A stretch of DNA of 64,000 bases, from assembly GCA_002685335.1 (NCBI GenBank), contig NYWY01000052.1, forward strand, positions 1 through 64,000, given 5' to 3'. Position 1 is the first letter of the stretch. Each line of letters starts with the position of its first letter. This document shows, piece after piece, positions 41,996-51,235 of the stretch. The notes under the pieces were generated by a model. It searched no databases, was not told the origin of the DNA, and was given only the letters and a program-made list of their open reading frames with translations. This DNA is from Planctomycetaceae bacterium. GTDB taxonomy: Bacteria > Planctomycetota > Phycisphaerae > Phycisphaerales > SM1A02. Both the position numbers and the translations under genes were made by a program.

Positions 41996-44203
41996 TCACC
42001 GGGAAGAAGATTCGCAGGCCGACCGAACCGCCTCGACCCGTCGAAGCTGAGCCTCGCCGAACCGGGCCAGCGGGTCGAGTTCCTGCGTCGCATCCAACGC
42101 CACTGCGTCATCGATCGCCGCGATCGCTTCACGACAGCGACCGAGGGCGGCCAGCCGCTCCGCGAGCCGAAGCCGCCAACCCGCGTCGAACGGATCCCAT
42201 TCGATCGCGGTTCGAATCGCGGCTTCCGCGCGACGATCGTCTTCCTGCTTCGCGGAAGCGATCGCGATCGCCTCGAGCACCGAGGCCTGAGCGGATGCCG
42301 AGGCGACTCCCGGCCGGGCGTCACACCAGGCCGCCGCGATCTTCGCGGCCGCACGGCGGTCCCTCCCCACCCCCGTGGACATGTAGAGGTTGATCACCCC
42401 TCGCACCCGCCGAGGGTCGGTCCAGTCACCGCCCGGGATCAGATCCACGGCGAGGGAATCGGCAGCATCCCTCCGATTTCCCGCGGACGGTGGCGGCAGA
42501 TCCAGCCCCGGCGTCCGATGAAGACCGGCGATCGACCGCCGCGCCTGCGATATCCCGACTTCGTCCCGCAACGAGGCGAGGCCGACGAGGACCGCGATGA
42601 TCATGAAGATCACGACGATGATCCCCCCCTCGACCCCGGTCCCTTTCGACGATCTCGGGGGCGAGACGCCACCGGCACACGCGAGAAATCCCCAGCAGGC
42701 GACCAAGGAGCCCGGTTGCCACGCGAGCATCTCGATCTGGGACTGCGCCACTACCACGCCGGCCGCGGCCACCGCGATGCCTCGCACGATGGAATCGGGC
42801 ACCGTCGAAGAGACCGACCAGACCGCGATCCCGACGAGACCGGCCGCCGTGATCGACGCGATCCGGACCGCGATCGCCTCACTTCCAAGCGGACCCTCGA
42901 TCCAGAACTGGAGGACCAGAATCACGACGAGAATCAGTCCCCCGGTGATGAGCAATCGCGACCCGGACGAATCCTCGACCTCCGCCGACGCCTCCGAGGA
43001 ATCCCCGCCCCGTCGCAGCACGATGCGGCCGGCGACCAGGATCCAGGCCACGCCGGTGACTCCCAGGGCGGCGATCCAGTCCGTGAAGACCGAGTGAGCA
43101 CTTGCGACCGCTTCGGGACTCCGCAGCGGGCGGGCCGCGAGGTAGGCGTCCTGGAATCCATCGGGACCGACCCCGATCCAGGGATGGGCGAGGAACATCG
43201 AGACCGCGCCCTGGAGGTAGTGCCATCGGAAGAGCAGCGAGCGATCCCCCCCGAACTCCTCGGGCAGGAGGCCTCGCAGCAGGATCGCCGAAAACGCGAG
43301 AAACGCGACCGCCACCAGCCACCATCCCGAACGTCGAAGAAAACCGGTCCGCAACGGACCGAGGACCAGGAGCAGGCCGAAGACCCCCACCCCGCTCGCG
43401 GCGATCGCCCCCTTGGATCCGTTGAGTCCGACGAGCAGCAGACAGGCGATGCCGGCGAAGCCGAGCATCACCGGTCCGCCCGCACCGCGGCGATCACTCG
43501 CCCCGGATCGCCGAGCCTCCACGAGCAGTCCGATCGCCAGCACCCCTCCGGCGGCGAGCAGCCCACTGAGGACGTTTGAGAATCCGATCCAACCGGTGGC
43601 CTCCGGTTGACGCAACCGTCGTTCGTAGATCAATGCCGCGGGCGAATCCGGTGCCCAGCCTCTCGAGGCGAGGACCATGTCCCTGTTCTCCTCGTAGAAC
43701 GCGACGGTATCGGCATGTTCGATCGACACTTGATGAACGCCGCGGACGGCGTTCGCCGCGATCGCGGCCAGCAGGATCGCAAGCACCGCGCGGCGAGTGG
43801 ACGGCACTCGAACCAGGTGGGCGAGTGCCACTCCCGCGGCGACCGCTGCGAACCAGTCGATGCCGCGCCAGGCATCGAGGGTGTCGTTCCATCCATGCCA
43901 GGCGATCACCGGAAGCGGCAGCAGCAGAAGCGCCAGCAACGCACGATCGGCACGACCCCGTCGGGCCTCCATTCCCAACGCGAATCCCGCGCAGACGATC
44001 AGCAACGCGTCGATCAACAACGAACCCGCGGAACCGACCGCGGGAAGCGGGCCGCCGACACTCCCGGGATCCACATCGAACAGTCGGTCCGGCGCGAACG
44101 GCAACATCAGACGAATCGCCGCCAACCCTGCGATCAGGATCGCCAGCACCGTACCGGGACCGGCGTCCTCGACCGGCACGCGGGTGGTCTTCACGCGGCC
44201 CAT
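41996..44203 (-). CDS. O-antigen ligase/polymerase-like membrane protein with TPR tail
   Basis: The 735-residue protein has about 12 membrane helices. The Wzy_C/O-antigen ligase signature is RWHYLQGAVSMFLAHPWIG then VGPDGFQDAYLAARPLRSPE and ASAHSVFTDWIAALGVTGVA, with the large periplasmic loop and conserved Arg/His/Asp. The last 180 residues are helical and TPR-like (AAIRTAIEWDPFDAGWRLRL). Such proteins attach or polymerise glycans on undecaprenyl carriers at the periplasmic face. Its start overlaps the stop of the WecA/MraY-type transferase gene (TGATG), so the two are coupled and probably work in one surface-glycan pathway. Confidence 0.85.
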   Translation of the reverse strand: MGRVKTTRVPVEDAGPGTVLAILIAGLAAIRLMLPFAPDRLFDVDPGSVGGPLPAVGSAGSLLIDALLIVCAGFALGMEARRGRADRALLALLLLPLPVIAWHGWNDTLDAWRGIDWFAAVAAGVALAHLVRVPSTRRAVLAILLAAIAANAVRGVHQVSIEHADTVAFYEENRDMVLASRGWAPDSPAALIYERRLRQPEATGWIGFSNVLSGLLAAGGVLAIGLLVEARRSGASDRRGAGGPVMLGFAGIACLLLVGLNGSKGAIAASGVGVFGLLLVLGPLRTGFLRRSGWWLVAVAFLAFSAILLRGLLPEEFGGDRSLLFRWHYLQGAVSMFLAHPWIGVGPDGFQDAYLAARPLRSPEAVASAHSVFTDWIAALGVTGVAWILVAGRIVLRRGGDSSEASAEVEDSSGSRLLITGGLILVVILVLQFWIEGPLGSEAIAVRIASITAAGLVGIAVWSVSSTVPDSIVRGIAVAAAGVVVAQSQIEMLAWQPGSLVACWGFLACAGGVSPPRSSKGTGVEGGIIVVIFMIIAVLVGLASLRDEVGISQARRSIAGLHRTPGLDLPPPSAGNRRDAADSLAVDLIPGGDWTDPRRVRGVINLYMSTGVGRDRRAAAKIAAAWCDARPGVASASAQASVLEAIAIASAKQEDDRRAEAAIRTAIEWDPFDAGWRLRLAERLAALGRCREAIAAIDDAVALDATQELDPLARFGEAQLRRVEAVRSACESSSR

Positions 44204-45351
44204 CAGTCTTCATCTCGAGCGGTCCGGCGTCGAGCCCCGGATTCCAACAGCCCCACGACGAGCAGGATGGCTCCGGTCTGAGCCCCGATCATGACCGCCT
44301 GCCACGGGGCCACGCTTCCGAGCACGATTCCCCCGACGCCGGTCGCCGCGGTCAACGCCCAGATCACGACGACCGCGGAACGACTGGAAAGTCCGAGCCA
44401 GACCAATCGATGAGACAGATGTTGCTGGTCACCGACCAACGGACTCCGACCCTGACGGATCCTCAAGAGGGTCACCGCCACCAGGTCGTAGAGCGGAACC
44501 GCCAGAACCACGATCGGCATCAGGACCCCGTACCACGCGGAACCCAGGGCGAAGTCCGGATCCGAGGTGTCCACGAAGGTGGTGCGAATGGTGAGGGTCG
44601 CCAGCAGCCAGCCGACCAGAAGCGATCCCCCGTCACCCATGAAGATCCGGGCGGGCGGAACGTTGTGGACGAGAAATCCCATCAACGATCCGCACAGGAG
44701 CCCGAAGGCGACGGCGGTGAACCACTGACCGTTGATGATCGTCGCGGCGAGGAAGACCGCGGCCGCGATCGCCGCCACGCCCCCGGCGAGACCGTCCATG
44801 TTGTCCAGAAAGTTGATCGCGGTGCACAGCGCGACGATCCAGACGACCGTGATCACCGCCGAGGTCGAGACCCCCGCGGGCCCGAAGACGTCCAGGGCCG
44901 TGACCAGCCGCAGATCCCCGACCACCACCACGGTGGAGGCGAGTCCGAGCTGAATGATCAGCTTTTTCCAGGGGCCGATCGCTCGACGGTCGTCGACCAG
45001 ACCCGTGATGTGGATGGCGATGCCCCCGAGGACGATCATCCACCAGGCCGTCCGCTGCGAGTCCAGTCGATCGCCGAAGGTTTCGAGGGCTCCACCGATC
45101 AACGGCAGGTCGGCGAGCCGATCGCCGCCGAACGTGATCAGCAGCAGGCCGGCGAGCAGTGGCATCAGGACGCCGGTCGCGATGCCGATCCCCCCGATGT
45201 TCGGAACCGATCGCAGGATCTTCTGGTGACCCGAGGTTCCCGCGGAGTCCAGGGCACCGGACCGACGCCCGACGGCGACCAGGACCTGGGTGACCGGAGC
45301 CGCCAGAAGGAATCCGAGCGGGATCATGAGCAGGACGAATGGGAGCATCAC
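44203..45351 (-). CDS. MraY/WecA-family undecaprenyl-phosphate sugar-1-phosphate transferase
   Basis: The 382-residue protein has about ten membrane helices. Family residues are visible: Asp120-Asp121 in GLVDDRRAIGPWKK, the NxxxNxxDGxDGL-type motif as INFLDNMDGLAGG (179-191), RIFMGDGGSLLVGW (235-248), and a cytoplasmic loop DQQHLSHRLVWLGLS. The DQQHLSHRL form suits the WecA/TagO/WbpL branch rather than MraY. It would start a lipid-linked glycan at the inner membrane, using a UDP-HexNAc. It is coupled with the O-antigen ligase-like gene by a 1-base overlap (TGATG). Confidence 0.9.
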   Translation of the reverse strand: MMLPFVLLMIPLGFLLAAPVTQVLVAVGRRSGALDSAGTSGHQKILRSVPNIGGIGIATGVLMPLLAGLLLITFGGDRLADLPLIGGALETFGDRLDSQRTAWWMIVLGGIAIHITGLVDDRRAIGPWKKLIIQLGLASTVVVVGDLRLVTALDVFGPAGVSTSAVITVVWIVALCTAINFLDNMDGLAGGVAAIAAAVFLAATIINGQWFTAVAFGLLCGSLMGFLVHNVPPARIFMGDGGSLLVGWLLATLTIRTTFVDTSDPDFALGSAWYGVLMPIVVLAVPLYDLVAVTLLRIRQGRSPLVGDQQHLSHRLVWLGLSSRSAVVVIWALTAATGVGGIVLGSVAPWQAVMIGAQTGAILLVVGLLESGARRRTARDED

Positions 45352-45432
45352 GGCATGCTATCGAGGGATGGAGCCCCTCCGCGATCCACGAGAAAAGCCT
45401 CCCTCGATCCGAAGCGGTACCGTTGCGACATC

Positions 45433-46035
45433 ATGAAATCCGTCACCGTCTACTGCTCCAGTTCACCCGCCATCGACCCCCGCTTCGCCGAGACGGCCAG
45501 GCTGGTCGGCCGGGAACTCGCGTCCCGCAACCTCCGGCTGGTCTACGGCGGTGGATCCAGCGGTCTGATGGGCGAGGTGGCCCGTGCCTGCGTCGACGCC
45601 GGCGGCCGGGTCTTCGGGGTCATCACCTCGCATCTGGCGAACCTGGAGGTCGCTTTCGACGGCGGCGAAGAACTGGTGGTGGTCGAGACCATGCGTGACC
45701 GCAAGCAGATCATGGTCGAGCAGGGCGATGGCTTCCTGGTGCTTCCCGGGGGCCTTGGAACCTACGAGGAGTTCTTCGAGACCCTGGTCGGCCGCGTGCT
45801 CTCCGAACACGACAAGCCCATCGGGGTGATCAACGATCACGGCTATTTCGATCCATTGGTGACCTTGATCGACCATGGCATCGAGCAGCGGTTCATTCGA
45901 CCCGCGATCCGCCGGCTTCTGACGGTCGCGGACGATCCCCTGGCCGTGCTCGACGCCCTGGAGGCCGATCCGGGGCACCAGTTGTCGCCCGCCGATCTCA
46001 TCCCGCCGCTCTCCGCCAGCGAGGGGGCCGAGTGA
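45433..46035 (+). CDS. LOG-family nucleoside 5'-monophosphate phosphoribohydrolase
   Basis: The 200-residue product begins MKSVTVYCSSSPAIDPRF. It holds the Rossmann signature LVYGGGSSGLMGEVA (37-50), the MRDRK (87-91), and the nucleotide-binding PGGLGTYEE (105-113) of LOG (lonely guy) proteins, which split cytokinin or other nucleoside monophosphates into base and ribose 5-phosphate. In bacteria LOG-like PpnN degrades nucleoside monophosphates. The ATG at 45433 is preferred over the long upstream frame. The stop directly abuts lpxI (TGA then ATG), so they are cotranscribed. Confidence 0.93.
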   Translation: MKSVTVYCSSSPAIDPRFAETARLVGRELASRNLRLVYGGGSSGLMGEVARACVDAGGRVFGVITSHLANLEVAFDGGEELVVVETMRDRKQIMVEQGDGFLVLPGGLGTYEEFFETLVGRVLSEHDKPIGVINDHGYFDPLVTLIDHGIEQRFIRPAIRRLLTVADDPLAVLDALEADPGHQLSPADLIPPLSASEGAE

Positions 46036-46893
46036 ATGGGGACCACCGCGATCATCGCCGGGCAGGGTGAACTCCCGCGGCTGTGCGCCGAGGGGATCCG
46101 GCAGTCCGGGCGGCGCGTGGTGGGCCTGGGCCTGAGGGGCTTCCACGAGCAGGATTTTCCCGAGGCCTGCGATGATTTTCGCTCGGTGGGCTTTCTTCGC
46201 TCCGGAGGCTGGGTCAGGGCCGCACGACGCTTCGGATGCGAGGATGCGGTGATGATCGGCCGGGTGGGCAAGGGCCTGATGCACCGCCGACGCTTCAAGA
46301 TCGCCATGCTTCGGGAACTTCCCGATCTCTACACCTTCGACCTCTGGTATCGGAAGCTCAGGTTCGACCGACGTTCGGCGAACCTGCTCCGAACGCTCGC
46401 CGACGATCTGGCCAGACGTGGACTTCTGCTCGTGGACTCGACGACCTACCTACCGGAACACCTGGCCACCGAAGGCGATCTGGGAGCCCGCGCGGCGACC
46501 ACCGACGAACTCGGTGACGTCGAATTCGGCTGGTCCCTGCTCTCCCGCGTGAGCGAACTGCACATCGGCCAGTCCCTGGCGGTCCGGCAACGCGACGTGA
46601 TCTGCGTCGAGGCGGTCGAAGGCACCGACCGGATGATCGCCCGCGCCGGCGAACTCTGCCCCCGCGGAGGCTGGACGCTCCTGAAGACCGCCGCCCCCGA
46701 TCACGACATGCGAACCGACGTGCCCACCATCGGAGTCCGGACCATCGAGCAGGCGGCCGCCGCGGGTTGTACGTGCATCGCGGTCGGCACCGGCCGAGTG
46801 ATCCTCGCGGACAAGCCGAAGGTGCTCGCCGCCGCGGATGCCGCAGGCATCGCGATCTTCGGGGTCCGTGGCGAGGCCCCACTCGATTCATGA
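46036..46893 (+). CDS. lpxI: UDP-2,3-diacylglucosamine pyrophosphatase LpxI (DUF1009)
   Basis: The 285-residue protein begins MGTTAIIAGQGELPRLCAEG and contains GRVGKGLMHRRRFKIAMLRE and LLRTLADDLARRGLLLVDST. It continues with GQSLAVRQRDVICVEAVEGT, DRMIARAGELCPRGGWTLLK, DVPTIGVRTIEQAAAAGCTC and ILADKPKVLAAADAAGI. These are the DUF1009 motifs, including the conserved Asp in RTDVPTIG that is catalytic in LpxI. LpxI hydrolyses UDP-2,3-diacylglucosamine to lipid X in lipid A synthesis, at the cytoplasmic side. Its presence supports an outer membrane with lipid A. The 3' end overlaps the methyltransferase start by 4 bases (ATGA). Confidence 0.93.
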   Translation: MGTTAIIAGQGELPRLCAEGIRQSGRRVVGLGLRGFHEQDFPEACDDFRSVGFLRSGGWVRAARRFGCEDAVMIGRVGKGLMHRRRFKIAMLRELPDLYTFDLWYRKLRFDRRSANLLRTLADDLARRGLLLVDSTTYLPEHLATEGDLGARAATTDELGDVEFGWSLLSRVSELHIGQSLAVRQRDVICVEAVEGTDRMIARAGELCPRGGWTLLKTAAPDHDMRTDVPTIGVRTIEQAAAAGCTCIAVGTGRVILADKPKVLAAADAAGIAIFGVRGEAPLDS

Positions 46894-47525
46894 CCGATCC
46901 GAGCCTCGATCCCCGACGTTTCGCCAGCCGTGCGGGACTGAAACTCGAGCACGGACTGGAGACCTTCGGTCTCGACGTTCGAGGACTCCGGTGCGCCGAC
47001 TTCGGCTGCAATGTCGGCGGATTCACGGATTGCCTCCTCCAGCGAGGCGCGGACTCGGTGATCGCGGTCGACACCGGTCGTGGCGCCCTGGCCTGGAAAC
47101 TTCGCCAGGACGAGCGGGTCGAGGTCCGCGAGCGAACCAACGCCCTGCACGCCGATCCCCCGGAGCAGGGCGTCGACCTGGTGGTCGTGGATCTGGCCTG
47201 GACGCCCCAGCGACTCGCGATTCCGGCCGCCCTCAAATGGCTCGACCCCGGGGGAGCGGGCCGCATCGCCACCCTCGTCAAGCCCCACTACGAGCTCTCC
47301 AGCGAGGAACGATCGCTGCTCGAAAAGGGATTCCTGCCTCAGGAACACGCCCCAAGGGTGCTGAAGGAAGTCCTCGAGACCATGCCGAGCCTCGGCGCCC
47401 GGGTTCTGGGCGAAGTGAAATCACCGCTGGTCGGGGGCAAGACCGCCCGTCGTCGAGGCGTTCCGGGGAATCTCGAATTCGTAGTCCTGCTCACCCCGTC
47501 GGGCGACTCCGAGGGATCCGGCTGA
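46890..47525 (+). CDS. TlyA-like FtsJ-family RNA methyltransferase, without S4 domain
   Basis: From the ATG at 46890 the product is 211 residues. It begins directly with FASRAGLKLEHGLETFGLDV and SAM motif I DFGCNVGGFTDCLLQRGAD. It continues with AWKLRQDERVEVRERTNALH, a hallmark of TlyA and of haemolysin A-type rRNA 2'-O-methyltransferases. TlyA normally has an S4 RNA-binding domain of about 60 residues at the N-terminus; it is missing here. The catalytic Lys-Asp-Lys-Glu set is partly visible (DLAWTPQ, LVKPHYE, NLEFVVL). It may rely on a partner for RNA binding. It is coupled to lpxI and ends 159 bases before gyrA. Confidence 0.85.
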   Translation: MTDPSLDPRRFASRAGLKLEHGLETFGLDVRGLRCADFGCNVGGFTDCLLQRGADSVIAVDTGRGALAWKLRQDERVEVRERTNALHADPPEQGVDLVVVDLAWTPQRLAIPAALKWLDPGGAGRIATLVKPHYELSSEERSLLEKGFLPQEHAPRVLKEVLETMPSLGARVLGEVKSPLVGGKTARRRGVPGNLEFVVLLTPSGDSEGSG

Positions 47526-47684
47526 TCCCCATCGGCCCGGAGCGTGTTCAACCGGTCGTGACCTCGCTCCCGACCGGTCCCGGTCGCCGGTTTCAGGTAC
47601 CATTCGAGGCCCGCGGAATCCCCGCCCAGAGACGCTCGAAGCGGTTCCCTCACGACCTTTCGTCCGAACGGCTGACCAGTACGC

Positions 47685-50345
47685 ATGAGCGAAGAAACGC
47701 CTACGAACCCGACTCCTGAAGATCCCGAGGTCAACGACGACGCCGGCACCGCGGAAGTCGGTGAGATCGGCCACGTCCTCGACCTCGAGATCGAACGCGA
47801 GCTCCACGATTCATACCTGACGTACGCGATGAGCACGATCATGGACCGGGCCCTGCCCGACGTTCGTGACGGACTCAAGCCTTCGCAGCGCCGAATCCTC
47901 GTGGCGATGCACGACCTCAATCTGTCACCGGGTCGGAAGCACATCAAGTGCGCGAAGATCGCCGGCGACACCTCGGGCAACTACCACCCGCACGGCGAAT
48001 CGGTGATCTACCCGACCCTGGTCAATCTCGGGCAGGACTGGAAGACCCGCTGTCTTCTGATCGACAAGCAGGGCAACTTCGGTTCGATCGAAGGCGACCC
48101 TCCGGCCGCGATGCGGTACACCGAGGCCCGAATGACCGCCTCCGCGGTCGCGATGCTCGAAGACATCAAGAGCGAGACCGTCGACTTCAAGGCCAACTAC
48201 GACGAACGGCTCATGGAGCCGACCGTCCTGCCGGCGAAGTTCCCCAATCTGCTGGTCAATGGATCGAGCGGCATCGCGGTGGGCATGGCCAGTTCCATGC
48301 CACCCCACAACGTGGGCGAGATCTGCGACGCGATCGTCACCGTGCTCGATCGTCCCGAGACGACCTTCGCCGAGTTGCTGGATCTCGTTCCCGGCCCCGA
48401 CTTCCCCACCGGGGGCACGATCATGGGACGAGCGGGCATCGCTCAGGCCTATTCCACCGGTCGAGGTCGCATCCTGGTCCGAGGCAAGGTCACCCAGGTC
48501 CAGCAGAAGGGTCGGGACATCCTCATCATCGAGGAGATCCCCTACCAGGTCGTCCAATCGAACCTGATCGAGAAGATCGTCGACGCCGCCAAGACCGGCA
48601 AGATCGCCGACATCTCCGACGTCCAGAACCACTCGGGGCGAAAAGCCCGCACGCGGATACAGGTGGTCCTCAAGAAGGGCGCCAATCCCGACGTGGTCGA
48701 GCGACAGCTCTACCAGCACACCCCGCTTCAGTCGACCTTCTCGATCATCAACATCACCCTGGTGAATCACCAGCCTCGGACACTCGACCTCCGATCGCTG
48801 ATCGACCACTGGATCGACCACCGTCGCGAAGTCATACGACGCCGCACCGAGTACCTGCTCCGGCAGGCTCGCCAGCAGGCCCACAAGCTGGAAGGCCTGG
48901 TGTTCGCGGTCTGCGACATCGACGAGGTCATCAGACTCATCCGCTCCAGCCGGACCCGTGAGGAAGCGATCCAGAAGTTGATGGTGCGGCGCTTCCGCAT
49001 CCCGCCCGAACACCCCTACGCACCCTCGATCCCCAAGCGACTCCTCGATGCCGCCAATGCCGAGCAGGATGGAGAGATCGGTGCGACCCTCACCAAGGTG
49101 CAGGCCGAGGCGATCGGTGCCCTCCGACTCATCCAGCTGACCGGACTGGAGATCGAACGCCTGGTCGAGGACCTGCGAGTCCTCCACGAGGAGATCGAGG
49201 GATACGAGGCCATCCTCGCCGACGACGGCATGGTCCGGGCGATGATCCGTGAGGACTGCCTCGAGATCCGTGAGAAGTTCGCCGACGAACGACGCACCCG
49301 GATCGAGGAAAGCGAAGCCGACGGGTTCGAGATGGAGGAGTTGATTCAAGAACACCAGGTGGCGGTGACCATCACCCACCAGGGCTGGATCAAGCGACTC
49401 CCCGTCGACACCTATCGCGAACAGGCTCGCGGCGGCGTCGGCGTGAAGGGCGGCGAGACCCGGGAGGGCGACTTCGTCGAGCACCTCTTCACCGCCAGCA
49501 CGCACACCGACCTCCTCTGCTTCACCAACACCGGTCGGGTGTTCAAGATCAGGGTCTGGCAGATCCCCGAGGCGAGCAGGACGAGCAAGGGCCGATCGAT
49601 CGCGAACGTCATCGGACTCCGCGACGGCGAATCCGCTCGATTCTTCCTGCCGATCGAAGACTTCGAGAAGAGCGAGGACTACCTCGTCTTCGCGACCGAG
49701 CAGGGTCGCGTGAAACGGACCTCCCTCAAGGACTTCCGCAACGTCAATCGCAGCGGCATCATCGCCCTGAACCTCAACGAAGGCGACCGCCTGATGGGCG
49801 TGGTCTGGACGCGAGGCGACGACCATGTCCTGCTGGGCACCGTCAAGGGCATGGCGATCCGCTTCAACGAGAACGACGCCCGAGTCATGGGCCGGGCCGC
49901 GGCCGGGGTCAAGGGAATCGATCTCGGAGAGGGCGATCGGGTGGTCGGCCTCATCCGGGCCGAAGCCGGGACCGATCTGCTGACCGTCACCCAGAACGGC
50001 TACGGCAAGCGGACCGACCTCGACGAGTACCTGGTCCAGGCCGAGGACGGGGCACGACCCCAGAGCCGCGGCGGCAAGGGTCGGATCGACATCAAGACCT
50101 CGGGACGCAACGGCGATGTGGTCACCATCCGCCGCGTCACGGACGAGGACGGACTCATGCTGATGACGTCATCCGGCATGCTGGTGAGGACCAACGTCTC
50201 GGCCGTGTCCCGGCTCGGCCGGAACACCCAGGGAGTCCGCGTGGTCCGACTCCGCAAGGGCGACAGTCTCATCGACTGTGCCACCACTCCCCCCGATGAA
50301 GACGAAGGCGTGGACGTCTCTCCGATCGAAGGAACGCCCGAATGA
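47685..50345 (+). CDS. gyrA: DNA gyrase subunit A
   Basis: The 886-residue protein has the topoisomerase IIA breakage-reunion domain and a six-blade C-terminal wrapping domain. The catalytic Tyr145 is in [10 protein letters not shown]. The GyrA box is present as [11 protein letters not shown], and blades such as [17 protein letters not shown] and [18 protein letters not shown] follow. Together with GyrB it introduces negative supercoils. The quinolone-pocket segment reads [18 protein letters not shown]: the Ser aligned with E. coli Ser83 is kept (Ser106), but Asp87 aligns with Pro110 and Asp82 with Glu105. The final GTPE stop overlaps the STAS gene start as ATGA. Confidence 0.96.
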   Translation: MSEETPTNPTPEDPEVNDDAGTAEVGEIGHVLDLEIERELHDSYLTYAMSTIMDRALPDVRDGLKPSQRRILVAMHDLNLSPGRKHIKCAKIAGDTSGNYHPHGESVIYPTLVNLGQDWKTRCLLIDKQGNFGSIEGDPPAAMRYTEARMTASAVAMLEDIKSETVDFKANYDERLMEPTVLPAKFPNLLVNGSSGIAVGMASSMPPHNVGEICDAIVTVLDRPETTFAELLDLVPGPDFPTGGTIMGRAGIAQAYSTGRGRILVRGKVTQVQQKGRDILIIEEIPYQVVQSNLIEKIVDAAKTGKIADISDVQNHSGRKARTRIQVVLKKGANPDVVERQLYQHTPLQSTFSIINITLVNHQPRTLDLRSLIDHWIDHRREVIRRRTEYLLRQARQQAHKLEGLVFAVCDIDEVIRLIRSSRTREEAIQKLMVRRFRIPPEHPYAPSIPKRLLDAANAEQDGEIGATLTKVQAEAIGALRLIQLTGLEIERLVEDLRVLHEEIEGYEAILADDGMVRAMIREDCLEIREKFADERRTRIEESEADGFEMEELIQEHQVAVTITHQGWIKRLPVDTYREQARGGVGVKGGETREGDFVEHLFTASTHTDLLCFTNTGRVFKIRVWQIPEASRTSKGRSIANVIGLRDGESARFFLPIEDFEKSEDYLVFATEQGRVKRTSLKDFRNVNRSGIIALNLNEGDRLMGVVWTRGDDHVLLGTVKGMAIRFNENDARVMGRAAAGVKGIDLGEGDRVVGLIRAEAGTDLLTVTQNGYGKRTDLDEYLVQAEDGARPQSRGGKGRIDIKTSGRNGDVVTIRRVTDEDGLMLMTSSGMLVRTNVSAVSRLGRNTQGVRVVRLRKGDSLIDCATTPPDEDEGVDVSPIEGTPE

Positions 50346-50692
50346 GCCTCAACGAATGGTCCGAGGAAATCGTCATCGCGGAGACCGGCGAAGAGCCGTC
50401 CTTCAGCGAGGACATGAGCGGCCTCATGTCGATCATCGACGATGCCGAACGTGGCGAACGGGAGACCCCCGACGTGGTGGTCAACCTCTCGGAGGTCGAG
50501 TATCTCAACTCATCGAACATCGCCCAGCTGCTCCGGCTTCGAAAACGACTGGCCGCCGGCGGGGCGAAGTTGAGAATCAGCTCGGTCGGGGCCCAGGTCT
50601 GGGGCGTGATCCTGGTGACCGGTCTGGACAAGCTCTTCGATTTCCACGACGACCTTGCGACCGCGATCGCCTCACTGCAGATCGAGCCCTGA
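50342..50692 (+). CDS. STAS-domain protein (anti-sigma factor antagonist-like)
   Basis: The ATG at 50342 overlaps the gyrA stop. The 116-residue product has a STAS fold: VVVNLSEVEYLNSSNIAQLL, then RLRKRLAAGGAKLRISSVG, and VTGLDKLFDFHDDLATAI. Ser57 or Ser58 sits at the phosphorylation position of SpoIIAA-type antagonists (D/LxSS-N). It could take part in partner switching that frees a sigma factor. The kinase or phosphatase partner is not adjacent. It is coupled with gyrA and followed by exbD-like genes after 10 bases. Confidence 0.88.
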   Translation: MSLNEWSEEIVIAETGEEPSFSEDMSGLMSIIDDAERGERETPDVVVNLSEVEYLNSSNIAQLLRLRKRLAAGGAKLRISSVGAQVWGVILVTGLDKLFDFHDDLATAIASLQIEP

Positions 50693-50702
50693 GGCACGAC
50701 AC

Positions 50703-51203
50703 GTGAGTGATTCGGCCACCGCAGACGCCTCCGCCGTCGCGACCCGCTCCGGGCCGCCCGGGCATCGCGTTCGCCTGAGACGCCAGGCCGCTCCGTTCCA
50801 CGTCGAACTGACCCCGCTGATCGACGTGGTCTTTCTGCTGCTCACATTCTTCATCTACGCCATGGTCCTCATGGACCGCATCGAGCTCGTGCCGCTCGAT
50901 CTGAAACCGCTGGAAGCGGGCGCCGCGGTGACCGACGGCGCCCCCCCTCCCGCGAGGACGCTGTCGCTCGACGGCGATGGCGGGCTCTTCCTCGATCGCC
51001 AGCCGATCGAGATCGAAACCATCGTCCCCGCACTTCGACAGACCCTCGAGGACGATCCGGACACCGTTCTCTACCTCGCGGTCTCGGATGAAGTGGGTCC
51101 CGCGGATCGGATCCCGGTGCTTCTGGAACTTTGGAACCAGCTTCGCCTGGCCGAGATCCCCATCCGCATGGTCGGCAGGCCGATCTCCGACCCCGATGGC
51201 TGA
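50703..51203 (+). CDS. exbD: ExbD/TolR-family protein
   Basis: The GTG at 50703 follows GAGG by 9 bases and gives 166 residues. One N-terminal membrane helix (about 36-56) carries the family motif ELTPLIDVVFLLLTFF with the proton-path Asp41. The periplasmic part has LDGDGGLFLDRQPIEIETI and VLYLAVSDEVGPADRIPVLL, the ExbD/TolR dimer fold. It should work with an ExbB/TolQ-type stator, which is not in the window, to energise the TonB-like protein encoded next. Spacing (10 bases after the STAS gene, 32 before the TonB-like gene) points to one transcript. Confidence 0.9.
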   Translation: MSDSATADASAVATRSGPPGHRVRLRRQAAPFHVELTPLIDVVFLLLTFFIYAMVLMDRIELVPLDLKPLEAGAAVTDGAPPPARTLSLDGDGGLFLDRQPIEIETIVPALRQTLEDDPDTVLYLAVSDEVGPADRIPVLLELWNQLRLAEIPIRMVGRPISDPDG

Positions 51204-51235
51204 ATCACGCGCTTGCGGGGCGTATCCTGAACCCC

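Noticed and set aside
43576..45432. N-terminal extension of the LOG protein (frame open from 43576)
   Set aside because: The upstream part is Arg/Pro-rich antisense to two membrane-protein genes; the LOG fold starts at the ATG at 45433.
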